In this document: positions 1-5,793 of the stretch, in pieces | Numbering within the stretch: the stretch's first letter is position 1 | How the letters are laid out: every line of letters begins with the position of its first letter | DNA from: FEN-727 sp036508635 | Lineage (GTDB): Bacteria > Actinomycetota > Geothermincolia > Fen-727 > Anoxymicrobiaceae | Direction of reading: 5' to 3' | Length of the DNA: 6,159 nt | Assembly (NCBI GenBank): GCA_036508635.1 | Contig: DATCGY010000010.1 | Span: 1 to 6,159 of the forward strand | The notes under the pieces: generated by a model | What the model was told of the DNA's origin: nothing | Databases searched by the model: none | Seen by the model: only the letters and a program-made list of their open reading frames with translations | Translations under genes and position numbers: made by a program

Positions 1-89
1 TGGTGCATGTTCTCCGGGGTCAGTTCTTTCTCCAGGCGCTTCTTGGCCTCTTCACTCCACTCAGGTCCCAGGTAGGCCATGTTTGCCAT
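1..89 (-). CDS. N-terminal fragment of a cytosolic protein, possibly SCP2 sterol-carrier-like
   Basis: Only the first 29 codons are inside the window; the rest lies beyond base 1. The start is the ATG at 89-87. It is preceded by a strong Shine-Dalgarno (AAAGGAGAGG, reverse complement of 94-103), which supports it over the second ATG three codons later. The visible N-terminus begins MANMAYLGPEWSEEAKKRLE and continues as a charged amphipathic helix with a TPEN turn. No signal peptide is visible. An opening with a short aromatic stretch, a 'PEW' motif and a Glu/Lys-rich helix resembles the start of many small SCP2-domain proteins found beside lipid-catabolism genes. That is a resemblance from memory and too short to prove. 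That a gene starts here is fairly sure; its function is weakly supported. Confidence 0.5.
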   Translation of the reverse strand, partial: MANMAYLGPEWSEEAKKRLEKELTPENMH

Positions 90-531
90 CGGGCCTCTCC
101 TTTCCTCTACTCAGATTCCAGGGGTCAGGTCTTTTCTTTAAGTCTAACCAGTTGCAGTCAGCCTTTCTCGACAAACTTAAGCCGATACCGTCATATGCCG
201 CTTCCAACGCCAAGATTCTAACACGGGCAGCGCCCTGCTCAAGCGGTGAATACTTGAGAGCATCGACCTGAACCACTTACCCGAAACCGCCACCTCTGCC
301 ATATGAAAGATTGTCATCCTGGAGTGACTGATAATCTTTCGTTTTCGAGCGGTATTACTGGAATAGAGGAGAATAGCCGATATTAGATGAAGCGCCTTCC
401 TCAAAACTCATAATCCGCGTGTTACGTGATAGCAATGCGTTCGATAATCAGACATATCGCTCGCTTCAGGTCGATAGAACCACGCAGAGTAGTGGCGAGA
501 CCCGTTGAGGGAAGTCCTCGAGGATCTGGGA
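90..531. other. Intergenic stretch without a convincing gene
   Basis: About 440 bases between the start of the leftmost gene and the end of the toxin gene. It is visibly more AT-rich than the metabolic genes further right. Short open frames exist on both strands (about 70-75 codons on the minus strand), but they use GTG or TTG starts, have no good ribosome binding site and do not resemble any family I know. The rightmost part of the leftmost gene's leader (90-103) carries its ribosome binding site. The main structured feature is the hairpin at 305-340. A weak inverted repeat, AGTCC at 513-517 and GGACT at 529-533, lies across the toxin stop codon, but no T-run follows it on the minus strand. 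I could not identify a clear sigma70 promoter for the leftmost gene. Confidence 0.5.
305..340. repeat. Imperfect inverted repeat, 12-bp arms
   Basis: GAAAGATTGTCA at 305-316 pairs with TGATAATCTTTC at 329-340. There is one G-T wobble in the 12-bp stem and a 12-nt loop. An alternative inner pairing (GTCA 313-316 with TGAC 325-328) keeps the outer 8 bp. On the plus strand it is followed by GTTTTCG, so a weak terminator for plus-strand transcription is possible. On the minus strand it lies about 190 bases beyond the toxin stop and could end or stabilise that transcript. The arms are unlike the GC-rich surroundings. A regulatory RNA hairpin or a small mobile-repeat remnant are other options. Confidence 0.5.
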
Positions 532-801
532 CTAGCTGCCTCGCTCGAGCTTCTTGTAAACGTCCTTTCGATGAGCGATTAGCAGAACCAGAACGCCTTC
601 TTTTGTCTTGGTGTAGACAACCCGGTAGTCGCCGACCCGCAACCTGGAAAAGCCAGCGAACTTACCTTTCAGCTGTTCGCCTGCGTCGGGGTCTTTCTTG
701 AGTTCTTTCTCAAGCCTGTCGAGGATCCTTTTCGCCTCAATCTTGTCGAGGTGCTTCAGGTCTCTGGCAACCGACTTCTTGTATTGAACACTATATGCCA
801 A
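532..801 (-). CDS. Type II toxin, RelE/ParE family
   Basis: An 89-residue basic protein with the compact RelE/ParE layout. An N-terminal strand (residues 2-6) is followed by two helices rich in Lys, Leu and Glu (about 9-36), then a sheet carrying the family signature: LRVGDYRVVY at 54-63 and a hydrophobic strand ending in AHRKDVYKKL (76-85). R60, R78 and Y82 sit where basic and aromatic active-site residues occur in RelE-type mRNA interferases. Known members cleave mRNA in the ribosomal A site (RelE) or act on gyrase (ParE); sequence alone does not decide between them, though the HRKDVY ending favours the RelE type. The start is a TTG at 801-799, since an in-frame stop lies at 813-811. GAGGGA just upstream serves as ribosome binding site. 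The first 11 bases overlap the end of the antitoxin gene, so the two are translationally coupled. Confidence 0.9.
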   Translation of the reverse strand: MAYSVQYKKSVARDLKHLDKIEAKRILDRLEKELKKDPDAGEQLKGKFAGFSRLRVGDYRVVYTKTKEGVLVLLIAHRKDVYKKLERGS

Positions 802-1009
802 GGGATTCCCTCAACTCAGAGCTGGAGATGATGTCATCGTCCTTGTCCAGCAGCCGATGCAGCGCGAGAAGATAGTCGTTGTACTCCGTAACGTATGTGG
901 CGATAGCTTCATTGATCAGAGAACTCCTTGACCTGCCAAGAAGTGAAGCCAGCTCATCCAGTTCTGATAGCACATCCTCGGGTATCCTCATCGAGATATT
1001 GGAGGGCAT
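791..1009 (-). CDS. Antitoxin, ribbon-helix-helix (CopG-like) family
   Basis: A 72-residue protein. Residues 3-9 (NISMRIP region) form the DNA-contacting beta strand typical of ribbon-helix-helix repressors. Helix A follows (about 11-24), then the LGRSRSSL turn (24-31) and helix B (30-42). The acidic C-terminal tail (43-72, including DKDDDI) is the expected toxin-binding and neutralising segment. Such proteins dimerise, bind operator DNA upstream of their own gene and are degraded under stress. The start ATG at 1009-1007 has a very good ribosome binding site (AAAGGAGA, reverse complement of 1014-1021). It is the first gene of the pair and overlaps the toxin by 11 bases, the usual antitoxin-first order. 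Autoregulation is inferred from the repeats in its promoter. Family assignment is confident; the partner is clear from context. Confidence 0.88.
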   Translation of the reverse strand: MPSNISMRIPEDVLSELDELASLLGRSRSSLINEAIATYVTEYNDYLLALHRLLDKDDDIISSSELRESLGI

Positions 1010-1039
1010 GGCATCTCCTTTCTCAGACCCTCTGTTCTG

Positions 1040-1068
1040 GTATTACTAGTATTACAATGTCATACAAT
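1040..1068. promoter_or_regulatory. Candidate antitoxin operator: two pairs of direct repeats
   Basis: GTATTAC occurs at 1040-1046 and again at 1049-1055 (9-base period, covering the -10 box). TACAAT occurs at 1053-1058 and 1063-1068 (10-base period, one helical turn, within the spacer). Tandem short half-sites at about one turn are how ribbon-helix-helix repressors commonly bind. The placement over the promoter core fits autorepression by the antitoxin or the toxin-antitoxin complex. Binding is inferred, not shown. Confidence 0.45.
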
Positions 1069-1076
1069 TATGTCAA
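1048..1076 (-). promoter_or_regulatory. Sigma70-type promoter of the toxin-antitoxin operon
   Basis: Reading the minus strand, a perfect -35 box TTGACA (1076-1071) is followed after a 17-base spacer by AATACT (1053-1048), four of six matches to the -10 consensus. This places the transcription start roughly 30 bases upstream of the antitoxin ATG, leaving room for its ribosome binding site. It is the clearest promoter in the window. Confidence 0.65.
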
Positions 1077-1209
1077 CAGGGGACTATCGACGTCTGTCTG
1101 GCCCGCGTTTCGCAAGGCCATTGAGGTTACTGCACCGTCAAATGCCTGTTTAGATGAACGCGATAATTGGTGTTATCCAACGCAGTAGAAGCCGGCAAGC
1201 GCCAGGTAA

Positions 1210-1875
1210 TCAGTATCGCCATCCGAGTATGCCGAGAGCGATCACGTTCATGATCACGGGGACGGCCCAGATGACGCCGATTAATACCAGCTTGTTCCTC
1301 CTGGTCTTCATGTCCAGCATGACGTTGATAGCCGCAAACCAGTAGAAATATCCGAGCAGGAATATGAGCCAGATGCCGCCGATAGTGAACTTCCACCAGG
1401 AGTATTCCCATACGAGCTGATGGCCAGCGTTCAGGGCCACCTCGATGATGACTGCCAGGACGGCGAAAAATACGGCGAAGAACCACCGGTTGGGCAGTCC
1501 GACGATCTTGCGTTGTTTTTCGGGAAGCAGGGAATGATAGTAGATGAGCCCGAAGAGAGCGAAGCCCAGGATTATCTCGATATTCCATCCTACGAAAACT
1601 CGCAAGGCCGTAGGTCCCGGGGTCGTCCAGACTGCCGACCGATTGGACAGGTGGAACACCCAGCCGTTCCAGGTCTCGTTGAAGAAATCGGCGCCGAAGA
1701 GGACCAGTACCGCAAGGATGGGGTCCCAGTTCCCCGTCTCCCGCGATTCCTTGATCTCCTTGGTAAAGATGTAGGCCACCACGAGGATAAGGGGGACGAC
1801 ATACCACTTCAGCATGGAAAGGCTCCTCAGGCCGTCCAGAGCCTGTCGGGAAGCCTGGGTATAAGTGAAGAACAT
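1210..1875 (-). CDS. Six-helix integral membrane protein of unknown function
   Basis: I do not recognise a named family, although I recall uncharacterised proteins with the same conserved pattern. Six hydrophobic segments are visible in the 221-residue form: about 24-37, 52-66, 92-115, 131-148, 163-187 and 196-216. Polar residues inside or next to the helices stand out and may matter for function: D63, N66-E67 and W69-N70, then H75; P86-G87; a GWNIE stretch with N98 and E100; E145 and N149; W160-W161; D188. Membrane-embedded acids and asparagines suggest a transport, binding or enzymatic role, but none can be assigned. I prefer the ATG at 1875-1873 because GAGGAGG lies 8 bases upstream. An in-frame ATG at 1917-1915 would add 14 residues but has only a weak site. 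It follows the anchored-protein gene on the same strand after 111 bases (69 with the longer start), so co-transcription is likely. Confidence 0.75.
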   Translation of the reverse strand: MFFTYTQASRQALDGLRSLSMLKWYVVPLILVVAYIFTKEIKESRETGNWDPILAVLVLFGADFFNETWNGWVFHLSNRSAVWTTPGPTALRVFVGWNIEIILGFALFGLIYYHSLLPEKQRKIVGLPNRWFFAVFFAVLAVIIEVALNAGHQLVWEYSWWKFTIGGIWLIFLLGYFYWFAAINVMLDMKTRRNKLVLIGVIWAVPVIMNVIALGILGWRY

Positions 1876-1986
1876 CCTCCCCACCTCCTCGAGAACAATC
1901 TTCCCCGCCCTGGTCATTATTCCATACTCACGACGTCCTCTTCCAATAGAACACCATGCGATGGAATGCTGACCGCGTTGAACACC

Positions 1987-2664
1987 TTACGCCGCAGGGA
2001 ACTCCTCAGGCGGGCCGATGATGGTAAAGGGCCCGGGGTTCAGGGGCCCGCCCGAGCCCGCCAGGTAGCCCGCGCAGATGTAGAGGTTCTCGTTGACCTG
2101 TCGCACTTCGTCGTGCATCGTCTTCACCAGGTCGCTGTTGAAAGCCCCATAATCCAGGTGAAAGGCATTCCTGCCGTCCTTGCCGATGGTCGTGGGGCCC
2201 AGGTAGGTCCTCATCTTCCTGGTATAGAAGATCTCTTGCTCGCCTTCCTCGTCTTCCCCGCTGAAGACGTTGATGCCCCAGCCGGCGTCGTCATCGGTGG
2301 GATTGAACGCCTTCCCCTCCCATTTGGTCCTGGTCGTCAGGGTGCCGGTTGGGAACACGTGATTCGTGAAGTACGCAGTCGAGCCACCCAGGACACCGCC
2401 GCTGAGGAGCTTGCCCTGGTACTTGCCCTTCATCGACGCGAAGGCCGGAGCCTCCGCCGCGTAGAATAGCTGCATCGTGTCCGCGCGGCTCAGCCTCTCG
2501 ATATCATCGTAGGTGGCCTCCTGGGGATCTTTGCCGAGGATCTCCTCCATGCTTCGGCCGTCAGGGTTGTGGCTTCCCGCCTGGAGAATGTTGACAATAC
2601 TGAGGCCCGCGGTAGCGAAGGCCAGTACCCCGAGGCCTGCCAGTGACTTCTTCACGAATCCCAT
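1987..2664 (-). CDS. N-terminally anchored or exported protein of unknown function
   Basis: A 225-residue protein with a positively charged start (MGFVKKS) and one hydrophobic segment at about 8-28. There is no lipobox, so it is either an uncleaved anchor or a type I signal peptide. The rest is soluble and looks beta-rich. Notable stretches are MKGKYQGKLL (78-87), a Thr/Gly-rich strand ending TKWEGKAFNP (113-122), YTRKMRTYLGP (147-157), HDEVRQVNENLY (184-195) and PFTIIGPPE (212-220). The alternation of WxGK-type motifs and strands recalls small lipocalin-like (GXWXG-type) ligand-binding domains, but this is only a pattern impression. The ATG at 2664-2662 is preferred, with GAGAGGGGG nine bases upstream; a TTG at 2691 would add nine residues. 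It heads a likely two-gene operon with the membrane protein and diverges from the dehydrogenase gene. Function unknown. Confidence 0.72.
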   Translation of the reverse strand: MGFVKKSLAGLGVLAFATAGLSIVNILQAGSHNPDGRSMEEILGKDPQEATYDDIERLSRADTMQLFYAAEAPAFASMKGKYQGKLLSGGVLGGSTAYFTNHVFPTGTLTTRTKWEGKAFNPTDDDAGWGINVFSGEDEEGEQEIFYTRKMRTYLGPTTIGKDGRNAFHLDYGAFNSDLVKTMHDEVRQVNENLYICAGYLAGSGGPLNPGPFTIIGPPEEFPAA

Positions 2665-2744
2665 GATCACGTACCCCCTCTCGGTCAGCAAACCGACCTC
2701 GATAGATCCCTCGCCGACCTGGTTCCTTCCTTTTCAGAAAATAC

Positions 2745-2762
2745 GTCAGTATAGTCAGTATA
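2745..2762. repeat. Tandem 9-bp repeat in the divergent promoter region
   Basis: GTCAGTATA is repeated exactly twice in tandem, followed by a partial third start (GTAG). Each copy contains a -10-like hexamer on either strand: TATAGT on the plus strand at 2750-2755 and 2759-2764, and TATACT on the minus strand. It therefore could be promoter core for either divergent gene, but I see no good -35 box at the right distance on either side. A repressor half-site pair is an alternative. Confidence 0.45.
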
Positions 2763-2784
2763 GTAGTCTCCATTGTTGACGATA

Positions 2785-2798
2785 TCGAGACTTCTCGA
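2785..2798. promoter_or_regulatory. Near-perfect palindrome, candidate operator before the dehydrogenase gene
   Basis: TCGAGA (2785-2790) and TCTCGA (2793-2798) flank a central CT, giving 6-bp arms. It ends about four bases before the GGGGGAG ribosome binding site (2803-2809) of the dehydrogenase gene. The two-base centre is too tight for an RNA hairpin with full arms, so a DNA site for a dimeric repressor of the TetR or GntR kind is the more natural reading. No regulator gene is in the window. Confidence 0.4.
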
Positions 2799-2813
2799 AA
2801 AAGGGGGAGAAGG

Positions 2814-3629
2814 GTGAGACAAATATATGGCAAGAACGCTTTGGTCACCGGGGGCGCGATGGGCATGGGGAAATCGTTGGCCGGGCTCCTGCTTCGAGAA
2901 GGGGCCAGGGTTGCCATCGTTGACATCAGGGACGCTGAGCTCGAGGCTGCCCGGCAAGAGCTTGCCGAGCTTGGCGATGTCGCCGCCTTCAAGTGCGACA
3001 TCACGGACCGCCTGGCGGTCTACGCGCTTGCCGACAGGGTGCGAGAGGAGTTCGGGACCATCGACCTGCTCGTGAACAACGCCGGCATAGTAAAGGCGCA
3101 CCCACTCATGGACAAACCTGACGAACTCATCGAGCTGACGGTCGCCGTGAACCTGCTGGCGCACTTCTGGACTATGAAGGCGTTTCTCCCGGACATGCTT
3201 GCCAGGAGGAGTGGGCACATCGTGAACATGGCCTCGGCCGGCGGCATACTGGGAGTTCCCTATATCTCCGACTACTGCGCGTCGAAGTTCGGTGCTATCG
3301 GCCTTACGGAATCGGTAAGGCAGGAGCTGAAGCTGCAGGGATACAAGAAGATCAAGGTCTCCTACGTGTGCCCCAACACGGTTGGAACAGGCATGTTCGC
3401 GGGAAACAAGGCGGTGAAGGGCACCAAGATGCTGGAACCCGAGGATGTGACGACCAGGATAGTGACCGGCATCAAGAGGGGAAAAGAGAGGATCTACGTC
3501 CCAGCGTCCGTGTACAGCGCGGCTCTGCTCAAGGATGTTCTTCCGGTTCCCGTGATGGACCTGACCTCCCGACTGATGGGCATCGCTACCTCATCTCAGA
3601 ACATGACAGGCCGTGATGTCCCGGCATAG
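2814..3629 (+). CDS. Short-chain dehydrogenase/reductase (classical SDR, NAD(H)-type)
   Basis: A 271-residue Rossmann-fold oxidoreductase interconverting an alcohol and a ketone or aldehyde. Visible motifs are the nucleotide-binding TGGAMGMG (12-19); D37 at the end of strand 2, which favours NAD over NADP; CDITD (61-65) for the adenine ring; NNAG (88-91); catalytic N113; S141; and Y154-x-x-x-K158 in YCASK. After strand 6 the usual Pro-Gly is Pro-Asn (P187-N188), followed by the expected T192. The C-terminal part (EPEDVTTRIVTGIKRGKERIYVP) and the following hydrophobic segment resemble the lipid- and retinol-active SDR16C/RDH10-like branch, so a lipophilic alcohol or steroid substrate is plausible but inferred. 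The GTG start at 2814 has GGGGGAG four bases upstream. It diverges from the two envelope-protein genes and is separated from the downstream binding-protein gene by about 200 bases. Confidence 0.93.
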   Translation: MRQIYGKNALVTGGAMGMGKSLAGLLLREGARVAIVDIRDAELEAARQELAELGDVAAFKCDITDRLAVYALADRVREEFGTIDLLVNNAGIVKAHPLMDKPDELIELTVAVNLLAHFWTMKAFLPDMLARRSGHIVNMASAGGILGVPYISDYCASKFGAIGLTESVRQELKLQGYKKIKVSYVCPNTVGTGMFAGNKAVKGTKMLEPEDVTTRIVTGIKRGKERIYVPASVYSAALLKDVLPVPVMDLTSRLMGIATSSQNMTGRDVPA

Positions 3630-3668
3630 CCAGTGTTCTGTCTCCAGCGAGTCGCCGCCCGCCCACGG

Positions 3669-3689
3669 GGGAAGCCAGGTCTGGTTCCC
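3669..3689 (+). terminator. Stem-loop after the dehydrogenase gene, possible terminator
   Basis: GGGAA (3669-3673) pairs with TTCCC (3685-3689), and the stem continues with CCA/TGG inside, with one bulged G. It starts 40 bases past the stop codon. The following sequence, GTCTGTTCTCC, is only moderately T-rich, so this is a weak intrinsic terminator at best; Rho-dependent ending is equally possible. Confidence 0.35.
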
Positions 3690-3727
3690 GTCTGTTCTCC
3701 AAGATAAAATGCCGAAACCGTGATAGG

Positions 3728-3813
3728 ATACCGGCGTTTGAGAAAGCATATCAAGGGTGCCGGTTGGCGGTATTCTTGCCGAGAGTCATGGAGGTCGAGC
3801 GTTCCATGCTCGA
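3728..3813 (+). promoter_or_regulatory. Leader region of the binding-protein gene with inverted repeats
   Basis: Two sets of symmetry lie in the 200-base gap before the binding-protein gene. ATACCGGC at 3728-3735 is mirrored by GCCGGT at 3759-3764 and again by CGGTAT at 3768-3773, giving two alternative pairings. A compact hairpin, TCGAGC (3795-3800) with GCTCGA (3808-3813) and a 7-nt loop, ends four bases before the GGAGG at 3818-3822. A -10-like TAAAAT is at 3705-3710, without a matching -35 box. Alternative structures just before a ribosome binding site could control translation, but no known riboswitch class is recognised. Confidence 0.3.
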
Positions 3814-3828
3814 AACTGGAGGTTCCCC

Positions 3829-5001
3829 ATGAGGAAGACTGTGATCGCGACCCTGGCCCTGCTCCTGCTTGTTGTCGCGTTGCCCGGCTGCGGCGGCCCG
3901 TCCGTGGCGAAGATAGGTTTGATCGAGGAGATCACGGGGAGCATGCCCGCGGTGGGCAAGTCCGGCGAAACCGCGGCAAGGCTTGCCGTCAAGAAGATAA
4001 ACGATGCCGGCGGCATCGAAGTCGGCGGCAAGAAGTACAAGATTGAGCTGGTAGTAGAGGACAGCGCTTCCGAGCCGACAAAGGCCGCGGCGGCGGCCAC
4101 CAAGCTCATCGAGAAGGACGGAGTCCTGGCGATAGTCGGACCCAACTCGAGCAGTAACGCCGTTGCCGCCGCGGACGTTGCCAACAAAGCCGGTGTTCTG
4201 CTGATAGCACCATGGTCCACCAACCCCAAGACCACGATCGACGAGAAGACGGTAAAGCCAAAGAAGACCATCTACCGTGCCTGCTTCACGGACTACTTCG
4301 AGTCGGAGGCGCTGGGTAAGTTCGTGAGGGACAAGCTGAACGCGCTCACGGCGGCGGTCCTCTACGACGACTCGACCGACGTGCTCAAGAACCAGGCGCA
4401 GCTCTTCAAGAAGACCTTCGAGGCCAACGGCGGAAAAGTCGTGGCGCTCGAGACGTTCAAGGCGGGGGCCAAGGACTACTCCGCGCAGCTCGACCGGATC
4501 AAGGCGGCTGCGCCGGACATACTCTTCCTCCCCTCCTACTACACGGACGTCGCGACGCAGGTCGGGCAAGCCAGGGCGAAGGGCATCACCGGCACCTTCA
4601 TCGGAAGTGACGCCTGGAGCACGCCGGACCTCATCAAGATGGGCGGCGCAGCCATCGAGGGCTCGTACCTCTTCAATCACTACTCCGCCCAGTCGCCCGA
4701 CCCGCTCACGCAGAAGTTCGTCGAGGCGTACAAGGCGGAGTACCAGAGCGTGCCGGACGACGTGGCCGCGCTCACGTATGACTCCTTCGGCCTGCTGTCG
4801 GCGGCCCTGTCCGATGGAGGCGCGCTCAACCGGGCCGCCGTGCTCGAGGGAATGGGGAAGGTCAGAGAGTATAAGGGCGCCACCGGCACGATGCTCTTCG
4901 AGTTTGGCGCTCACGACCCCAGGAAGAGCGGCGTGGTGATCCAGATAAAGGACGGGAAGTTCAACTGGTTCGCCGATGTCGCACCCGCTCCGGCCAAGTA
5001 G
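3829..5001 (+). CDS. ABC transporter substrate-binding lipoprotein, branched-chain amino acid (Liv) type
   Basis: A 390-residue exported receptor of the type I periplasmic-binding fold (Peripla_BP_6). It captures a small ligand outside the membrane and hands it to an ABC permease. Residues 1-20 are a lipoprotein signal with lipobox LPGC and lipidated Cys21. Strand 1 follows (KIGLIEEITGSM), with the family's AVKKINDAGGI and an E-D-S region (77-79). Ligand-site stretches are GPNSSSNA (104-111) and APWSTNP (127-133). The second lobe includes the YDDSTDV and LPSYYTD region, and YDS at 317-319. Relatives bind Leu/Ile/Val, amides, urea or aromatic acids; the ligand here cannot be read off. The ATG at 3829 is chosen because GGAGG sits six bases upstream and it starts a proper signal peptide; an in-frame start at 3757 would bury it. 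No permease or ATPase gene follows, as the next gene is convergent. Confidence 0.93.
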   Translation: MRKTVIATLALLLLVVALPGCGGPSVAKIGLIEEITGSMPAVGKSGETAARLAVKKINDAGGIEVGGKKYKIELVVEDSASEPTKAAAAATKLIEKDGVLAIVGPNSSSNAVAAADVANKAGVLLIAPWSTNPKTTIDEKTVKPKKTIYRACFTDYFESEALGKFVRDKLNALTAAVLYDDSTDVLKNQAQLFKKTFEANGGKVVALETFKAGAKDYSAQLDRIKAAAPDILFLPSYYTDVATQVGQARAKGITGTFIGSDAWSTPDLIKMGGAAIEGSYLFNHYSAQSPDPLTQKFVEAYKAEYQSVPDDVAALTYDSFGLLSAALSDGGALNRAAVLEGMGKVREYKGATGTMLFEFGAHDPRKSGVVIQIKDGKFNWFADVAPAPAK

Positions 5002-5006
5002 CCGAC

Positions 5007-5024
5007 AGGCCGGGACCGGGGCCT
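5007..5024. terminator. GC-rich inverted repeat between convergent genes, possible bidirectional terminator
   Basis: AGGCC (5007-5011) and GGCCT (5020-5024) flank an 8-base GC-rich centre in the 21-base gap between the binding-protein stop and the lipoprotein stop; the right arm overlaps the latter's TAG. The position suits transcription ending from both sides. No T-run follows on either strand, so it is weak as an intrinsic terminator. Confidence 0.3.
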
Positions 5025-5763
5025 AGAAAGTGCCCGGTGTGTAAAGCGGGAACACCTTGTACCAGGTCCCGCCCACCAGGACGTCCGCCCCCGCGTACTG
5101 CTGGGCGGACTCCCACTTCTTCAGGGTCAGGAACCCCTGACCGTCCAGCTCGATCGGCTTATGGCCCGATGCCGCCTGCTCGAGCCGGTCCCCCGACGGG
5201 ACGAGTGCGGCGATCTCTCCTGGAGGAGTCTGGGGCTTCGCGGGCGGCTCCGTGTTCTTCTGCACCACCAGGTATCCCTTCTCGGGCACGAAGTCGTGAA
5301 GGCCCTTGACGGGGTAGGCTCGTATGACATCCTGGGTCCTGGTGAATGGGTGGACATCCTCCATGTAGTTGGTTACCGTTTTCTTCTGCCCGGCAAGGTT
5401 CACCGCCACCCTGTCCGTCACCCCGTCCAGGACTCCCTTGTTGCTGTACGCGTTCACGAGCTCGAAGAAACCAGCCTCACGTATCTTCACCAGCAGGTCC
5501 TTCATCGCCGCCTGGTCGAGCTTGCCCTCGACCAGCATCCGGTGCTTGGAGTCGTCGGACTCCTTCACGACTCTGCCGTCGCCGTAGAGCTTGAAGGAAG
5601 AAACGTTGTCGACCCACGGTGTGGGGAGTCCGCCGCTCGAGCTCAGCTCGACCACCACGTTTTCGGGGGCGGCGCTATAGGACAGGTTGACCTCATTTGC
5701 GCACCCCGCCAGAATCAGCGCGAATACCGCTATCAGGACAGCGACCGTCGAGATCGCGCGCAT
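5023..5763 (-). CDS. Uncharacterised lipoprotein
   Basis: A 246-residue protein with a clear lipoprotein signal: a hydrophobic run at 3-19 and lipobox LAGC, lipidated Cys21. The mature part opens with strands leading to FKLYGDGRVVKES (57-69). A helical segment ending REAGFFEL (95-102) and YSNKGVLDGVTDRVAVNL (106-123) follow. This order (strand, 'DGRV', helix ending in GFF, then a D-containing strand) recalls small DUF6438-like secreted domains, an impression from memory. A Pro-rich linker (172-182) separates it from a C-terminal part with TLKKWESAQQYAG and GTWYKVFPLY, perhaps a second small domain. The ATG at 5763 has GGAGGG five bases upstream. It starts 30 bases after the acyl-CoA synthetase stop on the same strand, so the two are probably one transcript. 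No function can be assigned. Confidence 0.8.
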   Translation of the reverse strand: MRAISTVAVLIAVFALILAGCANEVNLSYSAAPENVVVELSSSGGLPTPWVDNVSSFKLYGDGRVVKESDDSKHRMLVEGKLDQAAMKDLLVKIREAGFFELVNAYSNKGVLDGVTDRVAVNLAGQKKTVTNYMEDVHPFTRTQDVIRAYPVKGLHDFVPEKGYLVVQKNTEPPAKPQTPPGEIAALVPSGDRLEQAASGHKPIELDGQGFLTLKKWESAQQYAGADVLVGGTWYKVFPLYTPGTF

Positions 5764-5793
5764 CCATTCCCTCCGTTTGAAAGGAGCTTGCGG

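Noticed and set aside
61..276. 71-codon minus-strand frame with GTG start
   Set aside because: It overlaps the well-supported start of the leftmost gene in another frame, lacks a close ribosome binding site and shows no family likeness.
177..404. 75-codon minus-strand frame with TTG start
   Set aside because: No ribosome binding site, runs through the hairpin at 305-340, and the translation has no recognisable features.
438..540. Possible tRNA-like or small RNA sequence
   Set aside because: No cloverleaf, no T-arm GTTCRAnnC sequence, and the local hairpins are short.
426..701. 91-codon plus-strand frame
   Set aside because: Its second half is antisense to the toxin gene; the translation is Arg/Ser-rich without domain features.
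1162..1177. GATAA/TTATC inverted repeat downstream of the membrane protein gene
   Set aside because: Only a 5-bp AT-rich stem with no T-run at a useful position; not distinguishable from chance.
1420..2469. 349-codon open frame on the plus strand
   Set aside because: It lies antisense to two minus-strand genes with good ribosome binding sites and sensible proteins. Its translation is low-complexity and charged, with no recognisable fold, as expected for a GC-rich antisense frame.
2561..3247. Minus-strand frames across the dehydrogenase start region
   Set aside because: They cover the dehydrogenase nucleotide-binding and NNAG regions in antisense and give Ser/Pro-rich translations.
3757..3828. 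In-frame upstream extension of the binding protein
   Set aside because: It would place 24 polar residues before a textbook lipoprotein signal; the ATG at 3829 has GGAGG at ideal spacing.
3751..4914. 387-codon open frame antisense to the binding-protein gene
   Set aside because: The plus strand clearly encodes a Liv-type receptor. The antisense product is Arg-, Gly- and Val-rich and arises from codon bias.
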